A stretch of 64,000 nt of DNA, from positions 1,455,497 through 1,519,496 of the forward strand of contig VFFE01008906.1 in assembly GCA_008921705.1 (NCBI GenBank), in the 5' to 3' direction. The notes beneath the pieces were generated by a model that did not search any database, was not told the DNA's origin, and saw nothing but the letters and a program-made list of their open reading frames with translations. This DNA comes from Burhinus oedicnemus. Lineage: Eukaryota > Chordata > Aves > Charadriiformes > Burhinidae. Shown here piece after piece: positions 12,501-27,200 of the stretch (position 1 is its first letter; every line of letters starts with the position of its first letter). Made by a program: the position numbers and the translations under genes.

Positions 12501-15500
12501 ACCAAAACAGAGAGCATGGAACCACTTTACACAACGATCCCAGGCAAAGACACTAAGCAGAATGGCAAAGTAGGCGTTTATGCTGAATACAGCCAGTCTC
12601 ATCTGTCTTCTAACCTAGGGCTAATATTCATGCAAGAGGTGTCTTGGTAGTTCAGAGACTTCAGTGTTACTGGGACATCAGGATTATTAGCTGTACAGCT
12701 GCAAGGAGACCTAGATGGCAGAGGGGCAGGCAAGCAAGGTGAAAAGGAAGCTGCAGGCAGAGAGAGCTGCCGGTGGCAAGATGCCAAAAACTGCTCCAGC
12801 CTAAAGTAAATCAAAACCACTGCAAGCGCTTGACCCCCTGGAGCATGCAAGAACTGGGAAGGGCTGTTCATTGAAAGTCAGAATCTCACGATGAAAAGGG
12901 AACATGTAAGTAGGTGTTGCAATGGCAGTGCTTATAGAAAAACTCATCTAAATCCCACCTCACAGTGACAAGTGGGTAAAGGCATCTCCTAACTGGCAGA
13001 CAACCATACCTTGAAGGTTAAAGTACAACTGAAAGGAGCCAGACACTGAATTTACAGTCATGGACTCTTCTGGTATGGAGGTGTCTAATGGGATTCAGTC
13101 TACTAAATACTGCTATTCAATCTGAAATACTGTCCTATTCAGGTAAAAAGCCAATTGCTCTCCAGGATGGATCTTTAGCGTCTTTATACCACAGCATGAG
13201 GGAAGCAAAAGGAAAAGAAGTACTAACATGTATAACTTCTTGTAACTATCTTTCATGGTTTGGATCTCATAAAAGAGTAGTGCTTACTCTTATATTTCCT
13301 CTGGCTGTGTTTATTGGTTGACCATCTTTTAACCAAGTTATGGAAGGGCTGGGAATGCCATTGGCTATGCACTGCAGTGTCACAGGCTTGTATATCACAA
13401 CAGCTCTCTCAGAAGTCCCAGCTGATCTGATGGTTGGAGGAACTGCAAGAAGCACCAGAAACAAAAATGAAGTATCATTTGAACATATACATTTAAACAT
13501 ATAGAAGTAATATCCCACAGGTAAAAGCAGCTTTACTTCTATTTCACCTACTCTCATCTCCAATTTTTCAACCTACTAATACAAATAAACATTTACAGAA
13601 AATTTGAGCACCTTCTTGCCAGCAATTTAAAATAATGGCAGTCCACTGCTTCCCCCCCTCCCCTCCTTGAGTAACCTACCATGCACAGTAACATCAAACT
13701 CCCTTTCATGTTCTCCTGCCTTATTTGCAGCCACACATTTATAGTGGCCAGTGTCTGACACTTGAGCTCGAGAGATGAGCAGTTTTTGTCCATTTAATAA
13801 GATCTTATGTCCAGCTCCCTCTTCAACTGGTTGACCATCTTTCAACCACCTACCAAAAAAGAAAGTACAATCTCAGATCTCTATAAAAGTAAGATCAACA
13901 GCACTCCTAAAATATGCACAAGTCTATTAAATAGAATGTCCCAGTAACTCTATTTGCATTTCTAGGAAGGTTTGGAGATGTCAGGTAGTATTCTGCTTTT
14001 CTGAGTGCCATGGACTGAAATGGTTTATCAGGAGAAGGGAACATAGGGGAACAGGCACTAAAAAAGTCAGAAAGGTGACAGCTGGGAAGCAGTAGTGAAA
14101 GCAGATGCCACCAGAGGTAGACAGAAATATCAAAAGCAAAAGCAAAAGCAATCACTGGTGGCAGATGAAAAGTGCACAGTTGCATTAGCAAGGGAATGAG
14201 AGTTGTCAGCTCTTGCTATTTATCCTAATTTCCAGGACATGCATACTGGAACAACATACCAAACCACTTTAAAACAAAAATCCTGATCCTGCCACACATG
14301 TGCCTGATGCTGTCTTCAGTGGAGCCAGGAGTCTGTCCTCCACACATTAACTGTCACTAAATAACATGAGCAGTTCCTAAAGACTACCTCCAAGCTCACC
14401 TAATCAACCATCAGATTTTTTTTTTTTTTCCTACTGTCACACCCATCCCCTTACGCGATAGTTGGTGAGGGTGTCCCTGTTGCTGAACAATCCAACTCCA
14501 AAGGGCTATGGAGAATCACAATGTAGTCCAAGAGCTCATCCCCACCTTCCACAAACGGCGGAACTGTAACAGAGAAAAATCCGTCAACAGAAACATTTAA
14601 GCATTAGAAATATCATAAAAGTGTATCTCAAATAGCAATGTTAAAAAAAATAAAATCTTGACATCTATCTCACTTTGGGACATGTACAGATTTGCAGTTC
14701 ATCTCGTTTTTGAAGAGAAACATCTACCCAATTATATTTTGTGGCTTCAAATCATTATTCTCGCTCTTTTTTATTGTTTCTTGTTTGTTTTTTCCAGGTT
14801 CTGTTTGAACAAGCTTGTGAACGGGGCGGGGGGGGGACAACACCCGGGACTTTTAGCACCCTCTATCAGCAGAAGAAGAAAACAAAGGTGCAGAGGACCC
14901 TCTTCACCCTGTCTCATTCTCTCACAGGATTGGGTGAGCTGAGGAGGAAGCACTGCCATACAGTTCCTCACAGCTCCTTCACTGACTAGCAGGACCAGTG
15001 AGATATACCTGGAGTGGCAGAATGAATGCTCTACATCTGCATGCAATAGTATGCTATATTCTTCAAGAGGACAGTTCAAAGCCAAAAATCAAGCCTTTAA
15101 ATTCTTAAATAAACCTTTCCATGTCAGGAGAATGTGATTAACATTTGTACAAGTCATTTACCTAGCGACGTTCAGAAAAGACTGCTGAGATGCAGACCAT
15201 GGTAAAGGTTTCAATGGAAAAAAAAGAAAAAAAATCTTTTTCAAGAGAAGGTTCAAAATTTACACAACACAACTCAAATTCAGAGAAAGATGTTCTCTCC
15301 CCAGAGGCAACTCCTCAGTAATATTTTTAATTGATACCTTTCATATCTATGATTTTCTTCTACAAAGGCAAGTTAGAAGAATTTTAAAGGTTACTGAGAA
15401 TAATATTTACCTACCACATGCACAAAAATCTTCAAGAACTAACCTGAAAGTGAGAGTCTCCAAGCTGTCCTGTAACATTGGACAGAAAAAGTGTGCAGTG

Positions 15501-18500
15501 CCTGTGTTTAACTAGACATGTAGCTTGACGAATTGGTATTTCACACAACAATATCAACAAAAATAAAAACATACTTTATTAGCTTTATGGAAATCTGATA
15601 AATCAGTAGTTCACACACCTAAGATTTCAACTTCATATTTGATTTCTTGTTCTCCAGCTATGCTTGTGGCCACACACAAATACTGGCCCCGGTCAGCCTC
15701 AACAGCGTTCAGAATCTCCAGCTTCTTCCCACCAGATACAACACGGAGGTTGTCATTTGCTTTCACAGGCACACCATCTTTTAACCAGGTAAGGAGAGGC
15801 AGAGGGTTGCCAGCAGCTTTACACTCTAATGTGAGGGAATTGCCAGCAACCACCTGCCTGTTCTGAGCTGTGTCAGCATCGCCCTCAATTACTGGAGGAA
15901 CTGTGGAAAGGAAAAAATACATTGCAAGTGATTAATTCTGTAGCCAGAAAATGTATTAAGAGCAAATGGGTTAGTTCCTTCCCACCCACTTTGGCTCTAT
16001 ATGCCACTACATCACACACGATTTCATGTGAGAATTTGCTGCTGGTGCAAGCCAAGACAAAGGGGAAACAGAAAGTCAAATGATGTAGTTCAGTATTGAT
16101 CAGCTGTATAAAATAGAGGATCTGCAGGGCTTTGAGATGGAAGAACTAAATCTGAAGGTTTTAAAACAGTACGCTAAAGATCCCACGCAGAGTAGCTATT
16201 TCAGGTAAGTGCTGTTCAGCATGCACATGTGAGAGAGAAAGGATACACGGAGAAGAAATAATTTTGATACTTCACCAAAGCATGGTATCAAGGCCTGTGA
16301 AGTCAAGAGCCTTCTGAGAGTCACATACAGCGCAGAGTGTAAAGTTCCCTTTACATGTCCCTGCTAATACAGGCCAGTCTTTAAACACAACCATTGACTG
16401 CTGTTCACCCTTGACAGGCCTGCAAAGGCTGCTTACGTTATGAAGGCAGAAAAGCTTTCAGAATGCACTTTCTGTAACGTGGCAAATAACCAAGTTCAAT
16501 AAACTCTAGCTTACCATAGACATCCACGTCATATATTTTCTCAGCAACTCCAGCAGCATTGGTCACGCGGCAAGTATACCTTGCAGAATCTGATACTTGG
16601 GCCTGAGGTATCTGCAGGAATTGCCCTCTATCCACATACAGAGCTTGGGGGCCGGAAATAATCGGTCGTCCATCTTTGTACCATGTTATGGTAGGAACAG
16701 GGATTCCCTTGGTTTCACATTCCAAATTTATAAGATTGTTAAGAAGCGCCGATACCTCTGTGGTAAGATTTCCTCCTTTAATACTTGGAGGGACTATTTC
16801 AAAAGACAAAACAATAGTATTAAAGCCTTAGTATACAAGTCTGTGTAGATTTAAATAGATTAAACATTAGAATGCTGTAAGAATAAAAGACTTCAGCTTA
16901 ATCGGACTTCCAACCCTTCCTGGTGTTTTTTGTCTTTGTTTTTTCCCAGCAGAGTTATATATTGCCTGTACAATTCTCTGGGGCACACTGAGAGTTGAAA
17001 GCCTGAAGAGAACACAGCATAAATGGAATGTAACATCAAAGAGCTACCATATAGTTAAGAAACAAGTGTCACAGCAAGGAGCACTGCAAAGCATTGCTGC
17101 CCCACTAGAGATACCTGGAAATATTTTACCTTCTAGGCTCCAACATATGCCAAGTTAGGACAGCTGGGCCTCCATGCATCTTGCTATGCATTTGGGCATG
17201 GCTCTGCCTCTTCCCTGTCTCCGAGGGGTAAAGAGCAATCCTTGCATACCTTGGGAGGTGCATTATCCAAACAAGGAACAGTGACCTGCTATTTAAAATA
17301 CCAAATACATCCTAGAGCCTCTATGACTGGAGTGGGAACTGCTCAGTACTCAAAACTTCTGAAGAAGAAGTCACCTTCTTTGAGACTAACTATGAGCTTA
17401 ACAGTCTAGCTTTATGCTCCTATTTTTGAAACTTTTGGCCCACAGTCATTTCCCTTGCAGCAGTACTCAGATTTTTCTAGCAAACAAGCTCTCGTGTAAA
17501 TCAGCCAATATAAAGAGTTCGTAAATCTCTGTAGAAGTAATAAAAACACAGTGCAATTGGCAACAACTAAATTTATGACTGCTGAAAGTACCAGACACAT
17601 CTGGCAGACACATTAACTCCTCTGCTGCCAAACATGCTCAGTATATCCTAGATTTCTACTGACTTCCATAGTGTTCATTTAAAATGCCACTGCAGAAATG
17701 TAAAGCAAAGTGTCAGTGAGTGGATCTACACCTATGAGATGGGTCTGGCAGATTACCAAACCATGATGAAATATTTTCCTAATTAAATAATTTGCGTGCA
17801 AAAAATACACAAACCTATAAAATATGCTGAAACACACCCAGTTCAAAGACAAATGCATTTCTCTATCAGCAAATGCTTTCATCCATAGATAGGGAATGGT
17901 TTTAAGATGGTGTTTTGGGAAAATATCAAAGCCAAAAGTAGGGCTAAACAGGGTAAGAACTAGCAAGAATTACCATTTAGGTTCCTCACTTACTCTGCGG
18001 ACTTCCGTTTGTCCAGTCACGATTAATGAGAAATTTAAAAGTAAAGAGATATCCCATTCCACTATCACAAACTCACTTCTCTCATCTGAAGAACCTGAAG
18101 TAAGGTCTACTCATCTGCAAGGATTTTATCTGTGTGGGGTTTTTATTCCTCTAATCTCATAGCAGCCACAATCACCTGCAAGTCGTCACAGTATTTTCTT
18201 TGTTCCTGATGGAAAAAGACTTCACTATGATTGGAGTACAGGGATATTTTTGTGCACGTGGTTGCTCCATGCTTCAGAAACATCCCAGATGAGGGAAATA
18301 ATGTATTACAAGTTCACAGTTATCAGAAGAAAAGACACACAATCTTCAGAAGCAAATCCATAGCAAATGAGGACTCAACAGCTTAAGGACTCATAGATTT
18401 CAATTGCTACACTTCACACTCTGGGCACAAGAGCATTATCTCACCTATAGATTTCTGTACTTGTTTACCCCTAATTTCTGCTAGCACTAGGCTCTCTCAG

Positions 18501-18761
18501 TTTTCAGGTCAGACTGGGCTTTCACATGTTCTTTGTCTTTCAAATTGAAAAACTCTTCCTCTTGTCTCCTTTGAAGTCTTCCTTCAAAAGCTACTTCTTC
18601 CTTCTTCCATGAATCTTCCCTCTCCTTTTCTCCCAACTGATAATCTCCTAAATTACATTAAACTCAGCTAATCACAGGAATTGTCTGTTGTCCATGTCTT
18701 TGCTAAGACTCCACTGCTTGTAAAAACACAAAACGTATACTTAGTGTGCTATAAACTTCAC

Positions 18762-18831
<70 letters not shown>

Positions 18832-21238
18832 TTAACATGGTTATATCATGCTAGTGTTTCTGCTCTTGCTATAAATGACCTCAGTTTACACCAATTTAAG
18901 CAAGATGACATACCACACTACCTGAAGGTCATCTGGAACATTCTTTTCCAAAGACTATTTGGGTCTAATTCTTACTGGTTTTGCGCTTAACTTTATACTT
19001 TGGCACTAACTTTAACTTATTCCTGGCTGAATTTACTCCTAGCACTAGGTTAAGGAAAATAAGATGATAAGTGTATTAAAATAAAAATCTTGTAATTAAT
19101 TTTCTCCTCCCTAAGACAGATAAAAATAATGAAGCCAACGTGATAATGAAATAATTCAGTTGAAACTAATTAATAGCAAAATTTGAGAAGGCCCTTCAAG
19201 ATTTTTGGTTTGCACTAATTAGAAAGTAATAAAAAGCACATAAAAGCCACTTAAAGGCCAAGGTTGCAAAGACTACATCCATGCCCAACTTGACACACAT
19301 AAATGCTCAAAAAGATCACTTTGTTGACAGATGACTACCAAATTATGTTAATACACAAATTTTGCAAGATCAGAGCCTGAACTTATATTTGTCTGAGCAC
19401 CTCCATTTGAAAAAGAAATCTTATGGGTAAAATTAAAGGATCTTCTAGGATCGGGCATTCTATAAACTTACCATGGATGATCAGCTTGACCTCCTTAACT
19501 TGTTTGCCAGCAGTGTTGGTGGCGCTGCACTGGTAACGACCTTTGTCAATCCTTCGAGCACTTTTTATGTGTAGAACTTGATCTTTGTCCAGAAGCTCAA
19601 CATTGGGATCACCCAAAAACAAGGGCCTGGAATAGAGATTATTTTGCTTCACAGAACTCTAACCCCATCCTTTCAACATTAATTTAAACTGACAGTAACA
19701 AGAAAGGGTCCTTTAATGGCAGTAATTGTACCATTAAAGAGTACCGTCTAGCACTAGAGCAACAGCATTAATCTGAAGAGCCATCATAAAGTGACAAACT
19801 ATTACAATTAACTTTATTTCTAGTTTTTAGAACAAACCAAAACACAAAAGTACTTAGGTCATCCAGGATGCCAGCACCAGAGCTATAGTCCTACTCCTGA
19901 TCTCAGTTTGTTTTTCCAATTACTTAGGTCATGACAGTCATTTGCTGATAACAAAATGGTAACTTTCATCTAGTAAAGATGAAAGTGTCAACATATCAAT
20001 AGATGAAAGTGTCAACATATCAACACCAAAGAATAAGGAATTGTCACATCAGAATATCTGTGAATACTAGCCAATGCCTATACTGAACTACATTGTTAAA
20101 CACCAATGCTATTTAAAAACACAACCCATTGTGTTTTTCAGCTAATATTTAAGCCACCAAGAATTCTTCCCTTGGTATGCTTTCCTGGAAGATGAGGTGA
20201 AGAATTGAAACATGCAGGCTACAAAAGTTTTAAAACCTTTAATGTGTATATGCAGAAATGCACAAGGCACTACCTAGAAAATTCTTTGTTGTGGGTACTG
20301 TCTACCAATGAAAAAATCATGTCAGCAAAACAAACGTATTATAACTAATGATGTATTTAAAATAATCCAGACATAATAAACTCAAAGAAATGGCTACATT
20401 TGTCTTGGTTCAAGCATTGTCTGGCTTCAAATACTGTAAATCTGCCCTGCAAGTGCCAGTGTCAGTAACTGGACATTTCACAAAGAAAAGCAGGGTGCTA
20501 GCTTTTGATGAAAGAACTTTCCACCTCACACCACCACAGGTTTTATCCACTGACAATAACTTAGCACTAAGTAGCTAAAAGCTGAGCTTGCTGGTACAGT
20601 GCACCTTCTTCCTCTATGTTCTAAGGGAGGAATAACCTAGGCACAAACCACAAAAGCTATAATATACTTACTTTCCATCTTTGAACCAGTGAATGTCAGG
20701 AAAAGGGAAGCCTTTGGCTCTACATTCCAGACTGATTTCCTGGTTGAGGGTGACTGCAATTTCGCCAGGGGTATCAGTATCTATTATACTTGGTGGAACT
20801 TTAAGAAGAAAAACATTACAGGAAAAACGGGTATTTAACCAGGAAGGTATGCTATGAAACTGGAAGAAATGCAGTAGTGGATCATGCTATTCCCTTGAAA
20901 CAACTTCAGTTTTCACTGCAAAATGACTTCTGCTAGATCACAACATCATTTCTATCATGACAAGCACTTCCACACTTGTGCTGGTGAACTGTACATAAGA
21001 AGACTCCTATGTTAGACTGCTGTATACCCAAAATAGAAAATGACCAAAGACCAAAGTCCAGAAATGAAAAGCAGAATTTTGTCTGTGTTACTATAAGAAT
21101 GGCAAATTTTCAGTCTTCAAAAGCCACCACGAAGAGTGCTTTGGCAGCCAACATTTAATGGGCAGTGAGAGGAAGAATTCATTTATAATAAATTGAAATT
21201 GAATGACTTCTTAAGTATCAGCTGTTTTTCAGATCACC

Positions 21239-21285
<47 letters not shown>

Positions 21286-24200
21286 AACCCCATACAAACA
21301 AAAAACTAAAACCATGAAACTAACCTAGTATATCTAGGTTAAACAGCTTCTCAGAACTTCCTGCTACATTTATGGCTTTGCATGAATATTGTCCAGCATC
21401 ATCAGTAGCAGCTTTAAGGAACTTCAGTATCTTCCCATTGTGCAAAATCTGGAGAGTACTGCTTTCCACAACCTTAAAAGAACCCAAGAAATTAGCCTTA
21501 TGTGATCCAAGTAACATCAGCCAAATATCACAGCTGGATTTTTATAAGAAAATGGTAGTTTTAGTCTAAGGATAATCTGTTTCCCCTTTCAGTTATAGCA
21601 CTAATCTCCTCGACTTCTGCAATCTATTCAATATGACTTGTAGCTCAACATACAAAAGAGAGTGGGAAAACCAAAGAACTTCTTTGTCCATCAGTAATGG
21701 TCAGTCACAAAGGTGCATAAAGGGGTCTCTCCTCATCTTAAACTATCACTTATCAGCTACAAGTAGAAGCATAGGACTCAATGATAATCCTGAGGAATTC
21801 AAATCACCTCCAAGAGTTCTTATTCCTCCATCTACAGAATGAAGAAAATACTGTTATTCGTCCCCTCCGCAAGGACTCTGGCATCTACGATTCTGGGAGA
21901 TTGCTAAGGTTAATTCCAGGGGAATCTCAAAAATGAAAGTTTTACTTCAGACTTACTGAACAGCTGAATTAATGGATTAGCCTCATTTAGCTGGCTTTCT
22001 GCGTGGGTGTTCTTAGTGCAGTTTAAATATACATAAATGCATGTACATGTATTTACTTTAAATGTGTTCTCATACCAGGCACTCAAAAGTCAACAAAAAA
22101 CTGATGATGGCTATGTTACTTCAATTACGTTAATCATACATACCTGGGTATCTTCTTTATACCAGGAGATGATTGGGAATGGGTTACCAGATACTTCACA
22201 GAAGAGACTTACTGGATGATGAACAACTACAGATGTATTTGTCACCTTTTCTTGATCTCTAATTTCAGGAGGAACTACAAGAAAGCTCGAAGTCATGTAT
22301 TAAGCCTTCTATTCCAGTGATTTCCCAATTCTTCCTTCCCCCCAAGTCAAGGACCATTGTAATCTAAATTTCTCAGACCCTTTTCTGCACAACATGCTGT
22401 TAATTTCCGCAGTTAGAAGAGGCCTAGCTAAAAAGTAACATTACTGAACAAAATTGGTCCTGTTTTACCTCAAACCAGGACACCTCCCCAACGTTTCCAT
22501 TTGCCTTTTGACTCTGGACATATCTCCCTGTGTCCTTTCTTCTCTTTCTCAAAAAACAGTCTTCTCTTGCTCAATAACAGACTCCCAGGGAAATTCACTC
22601 AAACACAATCACCACCAACATTTTAAGAGAATAATTTTAAAATTTAATTTTATTTAATCTTAAATTTAATCTCAATCTTAAAATCCCATGTTATTTGTTC
22701 AGCATATAAAGGAAGCAGATTCCAGAGAGTCATCCTTCCTCTTCACTGCTCCAATCATCCTGAAGAACATCTGCCTATCATTTGTCCCACTATGAATGCA
22801 AAGAGAATGGTCTTATGTGGTGGATTAGAAAGTTCAAACCCCACTGATAAGGCCTGATGGCACAAGATGGAATTCCTGCTTTTCTCAGAATAAAGATAAG
22901 GATATAACCCTGCTCAGGCATCAGAATTAATGATCATGGGAAATGAACAAGGCTGGAATAAAAGTACTCTGTAAGAAGCAAAATATCAAAACATATCTCA
23001 AGGCCATCTGCAGAGTTTCTATTTTCTAATTAGCATTCTGGAAGAAGAATGTCAGGAGCAAGAATTCTCCTATTCTGTGTTCATTCCAATAAATACCTTT
23101 TATCATATTTATATTTGAAATGCAGATTTATCACCCAATCTTTAATTTCTACAGTACAAAAGTCTTCATTTGTTATTTGCATTACAGTTTTCAAGTATAA
23201 CTAGAGCCCTCTACCAACGTAACGCACCTAGCTCTCTGAGCAAACAAAGATGGTTTGTGCATAAAGTCACAGAGAACAGAAACAACAGAAAAAGTATAGA
23301 AAGTATCAGAATAATAGAAATGCAAGTACTCGGATTAGATTTTATCATTTAACTGCACATGGGCAGATTTGGGGCATGCAATTTCCAACAATAAAAGAGA
23401 AGATCTTCTTCAAAAACAGTTCCCCAATAGTTGTATTTATTATTTACCGTGAACTTTCAGGTTGTATTTTCTTTCTGTGCTTCCAGCTTCATTGGTTGCC
23501 ACACAGATATACTCTCCATTATCAGAAGGTGTAACAGAAGCTATGATCAGCAGTGTCCCATCTTCCAGAATTGAAATCCCTGGTTCATTGCCTGTCAGCT
23601 CTCTTCCATTACGTAGCCATTTGATGACAGGCTTTGGAATACCTACCAAGAAAAAAAGTGAAACTTCAAGAAATGCTTCGCTTAGCTCAGAATAAGAAAG
23701 ATTCAAACAATTCCCACTGCTTGCTGGAAGTCTTACTGGCAAAGATGATGCACAGGGAGGCCATAAGCTTTCAAACTTAGAGGAAGCCCTGACTGTTACA
23801 GTATGATTTTAACATTAAAAATCTTAGTCTTAAACATTATAATATCCTTGTTGGCTACCCATGACTTCTCACAGAACTTCCACACACAGTGTTGGAATTT
23901 TTCCCACATAAAGTACACATGGAAAATACTGCGCATATTGTATGTTTCTACCATGCCAAGGAGTACACAGAAACTTAGTAATTTTCGGTGGTCAACAGAA
24001 AAATATCATTTTGTCACTAAAGCGATAACAGTGATACGCACCTTTTGCTGGACATGGGAATGCAATGCGTTGATTTGCCACTCTTTCTTGAAAGGGACTA
24101 TTGTAAGGAGGGTCCAGATCCTCTATAGTAGGAGACTCTGAAAGAAAATTAGACCCAAAAAAAATTCTTGACCTCTGCTCCCAAATGTAAAAATACAGTT

Positions 24201-27200
24201 TGGCAATACATAATAATTCTAAGTCTCTCTCATTCACACAAGGTCAAATTCCAATAAGCCTCTTTACACTGATGGAGTATACTATACACAAGCAGTCTTG
24301 ATTTCAACAGGAATATTTAGGAAGTAAGCAGTACAAAGAGGCTTTCAAATTTCACTGAAATTGGTTCTCTCTAAAACCCACTATATTTGTTTTGAAGGCA
24401 GAGACATTGTTTCTGCAAAATCTGAAAAATACTATTTAAACTGTTTTTTCTCATACCACATATTAGTACTACTTCCACCCTTTGTTCTTGGATCTCGTTT
24501 TAAACTTGTGTGCAGACTGAGACTATACAAAGAATATTACTTATAATTAAGTCAAGTTACTGGCAGTTCCTTGTTGTTTGTAACAAGCAGCTCTCAGCTC
24601 TCCAAAGGGATCGGAATGCTGCCTTTAGACTATTACAAAGAAGAAATAATTCCTACTTAGCTTAAGTCAGTCATGCTACATTGATGTATGTCAGCCCATC
24701 AAGTGAGGAGTTATACTACATATTTAAATTGGCACGTTGACCACTGTTGCCTGTCACCATTTCAACAGCATGCTAACTGATTGGGTGAAGAGCTCAATTT
24801 CAGCTCATGCAAAATTCTGATTCCATTGAAAGCTGTGACACCAGGCTCTAAGGTTTAGACAGAGCATCTGAAAATCTGAGACATCTGAACACATGGAGAG
24901 AATATTTGAAAAAGATGTTTCCCATACGGGAATCTGATTTTAATTACCTACTACAAAACCAAATCATAAGTAGCTTGAAGACTTTTTTTATTTTAAAAAA
25001 AAAGCAATACATTGAGTTTCTTTTTCTTATTTCTGCGAACTCTCCAAAGACTATTTGCCAATTCTAATTTTCCTTAATTAACATCAGAACATAACATCTA
25101 AAAAAGATTTGGATTTTGCATTATGTAACAGTCAACAGCAAAGAGCACTGTACTTCGAAACATAAACCAGACAGCACTGGCATGAAATTATACATAGCCA
25201 GGGCACGAGGCAAGATTACAGCCCTAATATAAATACCTTGAACTTGTACTGTTATCTCTGACGTGTCGCTGCCTGCTACATTACTAGCAATACACTCGTA
25301 GATTCCGGCATCAGGAAGCTGGACACTGCTGATGCTTAGAGCTCCATCCAGGCTGTGGATAAACTGCCCACCATCTATCGGCACAGCACTTCTGCCTTTG
25401 AACCAAGTGATTGTTGGGGGAGGGATCCCCTGGGCACTGCAGGGTATGTCAACTCTGTGGCCAGCTTGGACTTTCAAAACTCGAGGCCCACGCTGTATCT
25501 TTGGAAGAACTAAGGAAGACAAGTTTAGTCCACAGCAATGTGAAGGAAATGATGTACAAGACCACTCTTGAAGGAAATTATTTTCTGGTTTTGTCGGTTT
25601 AGAAAATGTCCTTCCTTATTCACTGAAACCAAATTCCTTCAGGTGACTAAGGAAGCAGACCTGCGTGTTCTCTACATAGGAGATGATGTACAATACCCTA
25701 TTGCTTAACTTATTTGAAGAAGCTACATTTCAACTTCTGCTGCATGACTTCCATATGAGTAGTGTAATATTGTTATACTGAGCACATTCCAGTAGCTATG
25801 GGTACTAGCTATTCATAGCACAAAACAATTCAAAAGCTTTTATGATAAAGTTAATTACATTTTCCTTTTGACATTTTAATTTCCTTCCCCTGATTCCTCA
25901 CCTTTGTACACTTCCAAACACAGGTTCGGACAAGGAGATAAAATATGACTGGAAGAGATTTTGCTGGTTCCAAAGAATAATATAAATCCAACATAACTCT
26001 TTTGCCACATTGTTTTTCTTTCTAAGGATCATTGACAATAATAAGACTTATAAAGAATGTCTGAAACAATAACAAGTGCCATTTTTCCACACTCTCTGTT
26101 AATATACAATTACAGATAAACAAAGATGTGCACTGATATCAGATGTCTCTATACACAGAATCAGATAGTAGTCTGTTAGAGTCATTGTAATGGAACTAGC
26201 ATAGTCAGAAGGTTTCAGAGCTGCTGGGGGCAGGAGTTGCAATCCGGTACATTCATGGTATGTGACCCACTTCAAAGATGTGTGCTGACCACACATGCCA
26301 CAAACCTGTGTTTCTGTCTGACACAGGTGAGGAGGAACAAATGAGAGAGTGTGGAGCCAATAATATGTGACGTTGTGTAAGTGGTTAAGAGACTGTGGCT
26401 GGGGCCCTAGTATGGGGGAGTAGGAGAGAGACAAGGGAGTGAAAGTGACGATCTATGGTAAGAAGGAGAGGGAAGGGCACATGGCTCCTAGCTTGAGCAA
26501 GAGCAACTAGACACTTTCACTAACGGGTGGGAAGGTGGGCGCACGCACAGGGTGCTGGTATGAATAGAGAAAGTATAGTAGATGGGTTAAGGTATTAGTT
26601 TGCAAAGGCGGGTACATCAGAATGTATATGCATATAGCTGTGCACAAAGACTGGAGCAGCTGCCTATCCACAGGTGACACAGTTGCACACTGGTTTTGCT
26701 ACCACCTGAGAAGGTGTGCAAGCAAACTTTTACATTCGCTACCAAAAGAATTTGGATATGTAATTCCCATCAAGTTGGTTGGAACTTGACATCTGTAAGC
26801 TTCAGCCAACTTTGCTGTTCTCAGCCACTGTTAGCAAACTTCCTGCTGAGAAATCTCTTGCACAGAGAGCATCCAAGTGCATTAGAACAAAAGTTTTCAG
26901 TTCTTAAAACTCCTCTGGATGACTTAAAAAGAGTCAGATGTCATATAGTGCTATAATTCTTCCACGAGTCTAAGTAACATTAAAGGAAGGGGGTGTGTGT
27001 GTATATATATATATACGTATACATATGTGCGTGTGTATACAATGTTTCCTCTCCACATAATCAGTAACAACAACTTGCAGATGAGGACGATATGATCTGA
27101 AAGAATATAGGTCAATAGCATTTAACCTACATAAGGAGAAATGTTTGAAAAACTCTGCATGATACTAAATTCCATGTGGAAACTTGCAGATGATTGTCCT

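Noticed and set aside
13443..13679. Possible retained intron between exons 25 and 26 (237 bp, a multiple of three)
   Set aside because: The frame entering from exon 25 meets a stop codon at about 13627, so retention would truncate the protein.
15639..15866. Plus-strand 75-codon ORF
   Set aside because: Antisense shadow of the one-exon Ig14.
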